A stretch of DNA of 64,000 bases. Source: Microcaldota archaeon. GTDB taxonomy: Archaea; Micrarchaeota; Micrarchaeia; Micrarchaeales; CABMGC01. The notes under the pieces were generated by a model, which was not told the DNA's origin, ran no database searches, and saw only the letters and a program-made list of their open reading frames with translations. The position numbers and the translations under genes are program-made. This document shows, piece after piece, positions 58,510 to 64,000 of the stretch. The DNA is taken from assembly GCA_028867025.1 (NCBI GenBank), contig JAGWHC010000001.1, positions 375,695 to 439,694 on the forward strand, read 5' to 3'. Every line of letters begins with the position of its first letter. The stretch's first letter is position 1.

Positions 58510-59826
58510 TCAGGCGAAGCCGTATGGGGATACTGGAATGATGAACGGATACACTGGGAAGAACCACAGGAACCAGATCACGCATAGGGCAACGAAGAGA
58601 AGCTTAAGCTTCGTGCTTTTCAAATTGCAGATAAAAAGGGAATCAGCTATCGCGAGGAACGGCGAAAATTCAACAAAGTAGTAGGGAAATGTGCCGTGGC
58701 CGAGCAGAAAGAACAGCACATACCCGCCGTAAATCAGGAAGAACGCAAGGAGCACGAAAATCACGCTCTCTTTCCCAAACCTTGAGTCCTGTTTCCTGAA
58801 CAGGTAGTAGAGAAACAGCGGGACCCAGATGAAAATGAGCCAGACCTCCACCATATTGGAGATCACGCCGTAGTGTGTCGTTCCGTAGCGGTGTATGATG
58901 TAGGTCGTTGTCGTGTTCCCGACGGTTTGCGTGTAGTTTATTATGCTCAATTGCGGAAAGCCGTAGTACAGGTTCGGGGAATAAAGCGTTATCCAATTTA
59001 AAGGCGTTATTTGCGGTCCTAGAAGACTAGTAATGCCGCTCAGGGGCCATGCAGTTTCGTTCCAGAGAGGCGGACTGAAGGCCAAATGGAATTGGATCAG
59101 TCCATCTATGTTGGTTACAGCACTGATATTGACAAATAAAGAGTCAAACAGCTGCAAACCTATGAACGAAAATGCAAGCGTAAATACGATAGTGAGAGCC
59201 AAGAACCCTAACTGCTTCTTCTTGTTGATTATGATGTCGTACAGAACGATGAATGCCAGTATGACGATTCCAGTCTCCTTTGAGAGTATGGAAAGCGCGA
59301 GAGGCACGGAAACGTACAAAGTATTGGCGTAAGAAAGTCGTTGTCCCCTGAACTTCAGGTAAAGGAATACGCCAATCAGCCCGAAGAAGATCGAAGGCAC
59401 GTCAAGAAGCGCGCCCGAAGATTGCACGAAGAACAAGCTTTCCACTCCCAAAAGACCCGCGGACAGCAACGCAATATCTTCCCGTTTCGTCAATTCCCTC
59501 GCTATGTTGAACACTAGAATGATAGAAAGCGCGCCCGCAATCACGTCGAATATCCTCCAAGCGAAGGGATCGTTTCCGAAGATCGCAATGCTTCCCGCAA
59601 CAACCAGCTTGACCAGAGGCGGGTGAACCAGGTTGCAGCCGGTCTGGTACTTGCTTATGTTATACGTGCTGTATGATGTGCATCCGCTGGAGTTGAGCAT
59701 GCGCAGCGCAGCGGGCACGTAAATCGACTCGTCCCCGATTTGAGGGATGCTTGGCCTGTTTATTATTGCCAAATGCAGAATCGCTACTGCTAGAACGATT
59801 CCCCAAAGAATGTAGCGGGTTTTCAT
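58510..59826 (-). CDS. GT39 (PMT-like) glycosyltransferase, multi-spanning
   Basis: A 438-residue protein with about ten transmembrane helices. The first external loop has the acidic motif GDESIYVPAA (DE), and the next NLVHPPLVKLVVAGSIAIF resembles the GT39/PMT family (HPPLxK). Such enzymes transfer sugars from lipid carriers to proteins outside the membrane. It may glycosylate surface proteins such as the one at 17146. Monocistronic. Confidence 0.72.
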   Translation of the reverse strand: MKTRYILWGIVLAVAILHLAIINRPSIPQIGDESIYVPAALRMLNSSGCTSYSTYNISKYQTGCNLVHPPLVKLVVAGSIAIFGNDPFAWRIFDVIAGALSIILVFNIARELTKREDIALLSAGLLGVESLFFVQSSGALLDVPSIFFGLIGVFLYLKFRGQRLSYANTLYVSVPLALSILSKETGIVILAFIVLYDIIINKKKQLGFLALTIVFTLAFSFIGLQLFDSLFVNISAVTNIDGLIQFHLAFSPPLWNETAWPLSGITSLLGPQITPLNWITLYSPNLYYGFPQLSIINYTQTVGNTTTTYIIHRYGTTHYGVISNMVEVWLIFIWVPLFLYYLFRKQDSRFGKESVIFVLLAFFLIYGGYVLFFLLGHGTFPYYFVEFSPFLAIADSLFICNLKSTKLKLLFVALCVIWFLWFFPVYPFIIPVSPYGFA

Positions 59827-59830
59827 TCTG

Positions 59831-60889
59831 TCAAACCCAAGAGCTTATTCCCTTCTGCCCTGCTGCTGATTTGTAGCCCACCAGCATGTCGGCGAACTTG
59901 TCGATCCGCTCCTGCGAAAAATCATGCGTGTCGCACATGAACTTTATTATCTTCTCCTTGTTCGCCTTTGCGGAGTTCAGCGTCGAGCTGAACTCGCTTC
60001 TGCTTATCTCACTCGTTTCTGGCTTGAGGAATATGCCCTCCACCTCTTCAGGATCTACCTCAAATCCGTTCTTGTACTTCTCATTAACGTAGCTTACCAC
60101 TTCCTTCAGGCTTTTCCTTTCCTTGACTATCTTGAGCGCCGTCTTCGGCCCTACGCCGTCTATTCCTTCGTTGAAGTCAGTGCCCATGAGTATGCCGAGC
60201 CATATGAGTTGTTTTTGATTAAGTTCCAAGTTTGCCAGTAGCCGCTTGAGCTCCACGCGCTCCGGGGTTATGTCAACGAACACGTTCTTCCTGGGGAGCT
60301 TCCTCCTTCCGCTGATCGTGAGATTCCTGACCGCGACGTCGGCGCCGAAAAGGAAGATGTCGTAGTCTTGGGTGGCGCTCGCATAGACGAGCCCTTCCCT
60401 TGTGAGCCTCGCCGCCTGGGCTTCGCCCTCGCTCGGGGCCTGTATGTAGGCTATACCCATGTACTCCAGAAGCTCCTTTCCGCTCTGCACTATCTCCTTG
60501 GTTATGCGCGTGCTCGCCATCGCATGCGCTCTCGCCTCCTCAACCATGCCCTCCTTCAGCGCCTTCTCCCACTGCTCCTGCGCCTCCTTCCTCCTGCTCA
60601 TCCTCGCCTCTATGGTTCTCCGCTTCAGCGCCGGCGGTATGCCGTCGAAGACAAAAACCGGCGTTATCTTGTGCTCTAGCAGGTTTATCGTCCTGTAGAA
60701 CAAGCCTGATAGGTGGCTCGTCACCATGCCGTGCGAGTCCTTCAGCGGCGTGCCGTCGGGTCCTCGTATTATCGAAAGGAACTGGTAGATCGTGTTGTAT
60801 GCGTCAACAGCTATGATTTTGTTTGAGATGTCATCGAGCGAGATAGGCTCCTTTACCTCTGAAACAAGAGGCCCCAGTTCTACTGCCAA
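59831..60889 (-). CDS. fen1: Flap endonuclease 1
   Basis: A 352-residue Fen1. Catalytic acids: AVDAYNTIYQF, FVFDGIPPALKRR, QAPSEGEAQAARL, ATQDYDIFLFG and MGTDFNEGIDGVGPKTALKI, plus the H2TH region. It removes 5' flaps in Okazaki fragment processing. The C-terminus (SSWV) lacks an obvious PIP-box consensus. The gene abuts aMBF1 at 60890. Confidence 0.95.
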   Translation of the reverse strand: MAVELGPLVSEVKEPISLDDISNKIIAVDAYNTIYQFLSIIRGPDGTPLKDSHGMVTSHLSGLFYRTINLLEHKITPVFVFDGIPPALKRRTIEARMSRRKEAQEQWEKALKEGMVEEARAHAMASTRITKEIVQSGKELLEYMGIAYIQAPSEGEAQAARLTREGLVYASATQDYDIFLFGADVAVRNLTISGRRKLPRKNVFVDITPERVELKRLLANLELNQKQLIWLGILMGTDFNEGIDGVGPKTALKIVKERKSLKEVVSYVNEKYKNGFEVDPEEVEGIFLKPETSEISRSEFSSTLNSAKANKEKIIKFMCDTHDFSQERIDKFADMLVGYKSAAGQKGISSWV

Positions 60890-61357
60890 TCATTCACCAT
60901 CCTTCTCGTCCTTATTCGCGAGATCCCAGAGGGTCACGGGCTCACTCTTCTTTGAAGCAATAAACTGCTTGCTTTCCTGCGACTTTGCCAGAAGTTTTAT
61001 CCCCAGCTCCTTTTCGAGTTTCTGCCTTGTCTTCTCGCTCGGCAGCGTTTCCTGCTTCTCCACCCTCGTCAACGTGCTCTCCTTCTCGCTTATCCTCTCA
61101 GCCAGGACCTTCACCGGTATGCCCAGCGCCTCCCTCGCCTTCCTTATCTTCTCACCATAGTTCTCTATCAGCTCTTCCTGCATGGGTGCCTTTGCAGGCT
61201 CCGGAGGCTTGCTTCTTTCTTCACTGGATTTAGGACCGAACGTATTGATGACATCCCTGCCTCTCGCGTCCTTCCCGCACACAAGGATTCTTGTGCCTTC
61301 GAAATTTATTTCGTAGACTGTGTCAACCCTCTTCCCGCATATTTCGCACTCCGGCAT
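60890..61357 (-). CDS. Archaeal multiprotein bridging factor 1 (aMBF1)
   Basis: A 155-residue protein: N-terminal zinc ribbon MPECEICGKRV and a later Cys (LVCGKDARG), a Lys/Pro-rich linker, and a Cro/C1-type HTH (IRKAREALGIPVKVLAERIS, then RQKLEKELGI). It bridges transcription or translation machinery in archaea. It shares a short divergent region with the site-2 protease gene. Confidence 0.9.
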   Translation of the reverse strand: MPECEICGKRVDTVYEINFEGTRILVCGKDARGRDVINTFGPKSSEERSKPPEPAKAPMQEELIENYGEKIRKAREALGIPVKVLAERISEKESTLTRVEKQETLPSEKTRQKLEKELGIKLLAKSQESKQFIASKKSEPVTLWDLANKDEKDGE

Positions 61358-61410
61358 GTGCCCACCTAACAGATATAACTATTTGCGCAAAGCAAGGTAT
61401 TAAAGATTTC

Positions 61411-62880
61411 ATGCCTTCACGTTCATCAATACGCGGCAAGCGCACAGGCAGCAGCAAATTCTACAAGACAGCTGTGACTACTACAGTGGCCGCGGCTGCG
61501 CTTCTGTCAATAGCCTTCCTGCTTATTGTCAACGGCGACGTGCTGCTTCGTTTTGCGCTTGCGATAGTCGTGCTGATAGTTTCGGGGCGCATGATTGCAA
61601 CAGCGAACGGAATAAGCAACTCCTACGGCGCCTATCTGCTCGGTGGCAAACGCGGCATAAAGCTGATAGACAAGCTCGCGACAAAGAACCCCAAGATGTG
61701 GTCCGGGTTTGCGGACTGGGGACTCGCGTTCAGCTTCGGCATTCTCTCGTACTTCGTCTTCAGGAATCAGGTCAGCAAGAGGATGGTCGTCCTCGGGGTC
61801 GCCACCATCTGCGCGGTGCTGCTGCTCGCATTTCCATATCTTCCGCTCGTCCTAAGCTTCATAAACATACCGCAGATCTCGGCCAGCGTGGCCGCATCTG
61901 CACAGGCACCGCAGGGCCTGAGCGCCTTCTTCTACATCTTCCTGGCGATAAGCGTAATCGGAGGCTTCAGCCTCTCGACCATATTCCTGATACTGTACAG
62001 CGGTGGCAGCATACTATACACCACCTTCCTCTTCCTGTCCGGGCTCCTCAGCTCGCACCCAAACTACTCCATACTTACGCAGCAGGTTCCGGGAGTGGCG
62101 CCGCTGATACCCGGGCTAACGATCCCGCTCTTCGCCGGCATCATATCGCTCTTCATACTTCTCGTTGTACATGAGTTTTCGCATGGTGTACTTGCGCGCA
62201 TAGTCAGGGTCCGCATAAAATCCATAGGCGCCATATTCTTCGGCATAATACCAATGGGCGCCTTCGTGGAGCCCGACGAGAAAGAGGTTAAAAGGCTGAA
62301 GAGCCACAGCCAGAACCGCATCTCTATAGCCGGCGTATCTGCAAACATGCTCACGTGCATTGTCTTCTTCGCCTTCACACTGGTGCTGCTCTACCTCGTG
62401 CTGCCCAACATAAGCACAGGCGGAGTGCTCGTCACGCAGGTGGTGAAGGGCTACCCTGCCTATGGGGTAATCGCCCCGAATACAACCATACTGAAGTGGG
62501 ACAACACTACAATAAGCAACTCCTACGACTTGACAAAGGCCGAAGCAGTCTACACGCCCAACACGCTGGTCACGCTTGTTACGGACAAGGGCGCATACCA
62601 GCTGACACCCACAGCTTCAGGCAAGCTTGGGATAAGCGGAGCCCCTGCGCAGGCAACCTACGCCTACCAGGCTTCCAACTTCCTTTACGCCGTAGCCGCA
62701 CTCTCGTTCGGCCTCAACTTCTTCGTCGCGATATTCAACCTGCTTCCCATACCGGGCTTCGACGGCTGGCGCATCTACGAGAACAAGATCAGGAACAAGC
62801 GCACCATGAAGGTGATAGCGATGGTGCTGGTCATCGCCATACTGCTCAACGTGCTGCCCTGGTTCTGGACCATAAGCTAG
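61411..62880 (+). CDS. Site-2 protease family membrane zinc metalloprotease (M50)
   Basis: A 489-residue multi-spanning protein with about eight hydrophobic helices. Zinc motif HEFSHG (about 254-259), the second metal/catalytic motif PIPGFDGW (about 446-453) in place of the NPDG block, and a PDZ-like insert between them (about 330-410). It cleaves within membranes. I chose ATG 61411, as an earlier ATG at 61291 overlaps aMBF1. FtsZ follows after 67 nt. Confidence 0.85.
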   Translation: MPSRSSIRGKRTGSSKFYKTAVTTTVAAAALLSIAFLLIVNGDVLLRFALAIVVLIVSGRMIATANGISNSYGAYLLGGKRGIKLIDKLATKNPKMWSGFADWGLAFSFGILSYFVFRNQVSKRMVVLGVATICAVLLLAFPYLPLVLSFINIPQISASVAASAQAPQGLSAFFYIFLAISVIGGFSLSTIFLILYSGGSILYTTFLFLSGLLSSHPNYSILTQQVPGVAPLIPGLTIPLFAGIISLFILLVVHEFSHGVLARIVRVRIKSIGAIFFGIIPMGAFVEPDEKEVKRLKSHSQNRISIAGVSANMLTCIVFFAFTLVLLYLVLPNISTGGVLVTQVVKGYPAYGVIAPNTTILKWDNTTISNSYDLTKAEAVYTPNTLVTLVTDKGAYQLTPTASGKLGISGAPAQATYAYQASNFLYAVAALSFGLNFFVAIFNLLPIPGFDGWRIYENKIRNKRTMKVIAMVLVIAILLNVLPWFWTIS

Positions 62881-62947
62881 AGCTTTCTCGTCGCAATATC
62901 TTTTTATGTTTTGTTGCTAATACTAAATCAGGCGACTGGGTATCTTG

Positions 62948-64000
62948 ATGGCAGAGAGTTTCGTCTCTCCGGACGATGAGGAGCTGCTGAAATTCATAGA
63001 GTCAGCCAAGCCCAAGATCTACATCGTCGGCTCCGGAGGTTCCGGATCCAACACGATCTCGAGGATGCTGGAGTCAAATATCGATGGTGCAACGCTAGTT
63101 GCAATGAACACGGACGCGCAGCACCTTGTCAGGGTAAAGGCGCAGCGCAAGCTGCTTCTTGGCAAGAAGGTGACAAGGGGCCTCGGCGCTGGCAGCGATC
63201 CGAAACTGGGCGAGGAGGCCACTCACGAGAGCAAGGAGGACATAAGGCACATGCTCAGCGATGCGCAGCTCGTATTCGTGACCTGCGGGCTTGGAGGAGG
63301 TACAGGCACCGGCTCTGTGCCCATAATAGCCCATGAGGCGAAGGAGGCCGGCGCTCTCACCGTAGGCATAGTCACGCTGCCTTTTTCCACCGAGGGCAGG
63401 GCAAGGATGCGCTCAGCGCTTGACGGGCTGCAGAGGCTGAAACGCGCGACTGACACGACGATAATCATACCCAACGACAAGCTGCTCAACATAGCTCCTG
63501 ACCTGCCGCTCAACATGGCGTTCAAGGTGAGCGACGAGGTGCTGGCGAACGCGACAAAGGGCATAGTGGAGATGGTAACGAAGCCGGGAATGGTGAACAT
63601 AGACTTCGCCGACCTGAAGAGCGTGCTCAAGGATTCTGGCTACGCGGTCATAGGGCTCGGAGAGAGCAACGGGACATCAGCAACGAAAGACAGGGCGATA
63701 GTGGCTGTGGAAAACACGCTGAAGAGCCCGCTGCTTGATGTCGACCTCGCAACAGCGAAGAAGGCGCTTGTTAACATAGTCGGAGGCCAGGACCTCACAC
63801 TGCGCGAGGCCGAGAGCATCTTCCAAGAGGTGTCGAGCAGGATAAGCGACGAGGCGATGCTCAAGTGGGGAGCGAGGATAGAGCCGGAGATGCAGAAGAA
63901 CGCGCTCAAGGTGATGGTGGTCATGGGAGGCGTGGAGTACGCCAACTACACCGACGAGGGCGTAAAGAACAAGTCGCCGCTCTCGGGCACAGGTCCCAAC
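62948..64000 (+). CDS. ftsZ: Cell division protein FtsZ, 3' truncated by window
   Basis: The GTPase that builds the division ring. The visible 351 residues include KIYIVGSGGSGSNTISRM (nucleotide-binding start), MNTDAQHL, the tubulin signature GLGGGTGTGSVP (about residues 115-126), TLPFSTEGRARM, and IIPNDKLL. The T7 loop region follows (NIDFADLK). The gene runs off the right edge, so the C-terminal tail is not visible. Confidence 0.95.
   Translation, partial: MAESFVSPDDEELLKFIESAKPKIYIVGSGGSGSNTISRMLESNIDGATLVAMNTDAQHLVRVKAQRKLLLGKKVTRGLGAGSDPKLGEEATHESKEDIRHMLSDAQLVFVTCGLGGGTGTGSVPIIAHEAKEAGALTVGIVTLPFSTEGRARMRSALDGLQRLKRATDTTIIIPNDKLLNIAPDLPLNMAFKVSDEVLANATKGIVEMVTKPGMVNIDFADLKSVLKDSGYAVIGLGESNGTSATKDRAIVAVENTLKSPLLDVDLATAKKALVNIVGGQDLTLREAESIFQEVSSRISDEAMLKWGARIEPEMQKNALKVMVVMGGVEYANYTDEGVKNKSPLSGTGPN

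Noticed and set aside
61291-61410. Upstream start of the site-2 protease
   Set aside because: It overlaps the aMBF1 coding region, and the ATG at 61411 leaves a normal N-terminus before the first helix.

Overview
The window is chromosomal DNA of an archaeon, most likely a small-genome DPANN lineage close to Micrarchaeota (ARMAN-type). The evidence is archaeal information-processing genes (S8e, aIF1A, aIF2-beta, RpoN, RpoD, aMBF1, Fen1, XPF-type nuclease, Rio1), archaeal lipid enzymes (CDP-archaeol synthase, cis-prenyltransferase, dolichol-kinase-like protein), DUF2070, class I LysRS, type IV pilin-like proteins with class III signal peptides, intron-bearing tRNAs and a lone 23S rRNA gene with no 16S or 5S beside it. 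The phylum is inferred from the gene set. Genes are densely packed on both strands, often overlap by 4-11 nt, and many have a TATA-like box about 25 nt before the start codon, which suggests leaderless mRNAs.

Layout. 0-5 kb: 3' end of secY, a methyltransferase, the lemA-htpX pair, and two tandem paralogues of unknown function. 5-9 kb: a type IV pilus/secretion locus (ATPase, split T2SSF membrane protein, two pilins) and a divergent winged-helix regulator. 9-16 kb: a flavin reductase, a HAD phosphatase, an operon of S8e, an unknown gene and an ornithine-carbamoyltransferase-like gene, a Cgi121-like gene, the XPF nuclease, Rio1, aIF1A, aIF2-beta, SRP RNA and Sua5. 16-29 kb: cytidine deaminase, tRNA-Ser, a glycosylated surface protein, an EXO5/Cas4-like nuclease, AlaRS, CarS, a putative small RNA, SpeD, MetRS and a third pilin. 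29.6-32 kb: S2, tRNA-Pro, RpoN, S9 and L13. 32-43 kb: PGK, tRNA-Leu, RpoD, ThpR, a stand-alone tRNA-binding domain, secreted proteins, tRNA-Asn, tRNA-Lys with LysRS, tRNA-Ser, then S13-S4-S11. 43-50 kb: polyprenol enzymes, Apt, a parvulin, and three tandem paralogues that run into the 23S rRNA (about 50.0-52.8 kb). 53-64 kb: small unknown genes, a spermidine-synthase-like gene, AsnRS and an AsnRS-derived asparagine synthetase opposite an AsnC/Lrp regulator, a GT39 glycosyltransferase, Fen1, aMBF1, a site-2 protease, and the 5' part of ftsZ.

How the genes fit together. Most of the window is translation: ribosomal proteins, four aminoacyl-tRNA synthetases, six tRNAs, 23S rRNA, SRP RNA, initiation factors and tRNA t6A synthesis (Sua5, probable Cgi121). 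SecY, SRP RNA, the pilus locus, the surface proteins and GT39 form a secretion and envelope theme. SpeD plus a SpeE-like protein point to polyamine synthesis. AsnRS, asparagine synthetase and the AsnC-like regulator look like a small asparagine regulon.

The least explained signals are: a five-gene family in two tandem clusters that seems to share a helical module (2.7-5.0 and 47.8-49.8 kb); an rRNA-type promoter that drives only a hairpin (25.0-25.1 kb); a tRNA-Pro-like gene with a T-loop intron and an AGG anticodon; and a 23S rRNA with substitutions in the peptidyl-transferase centre.
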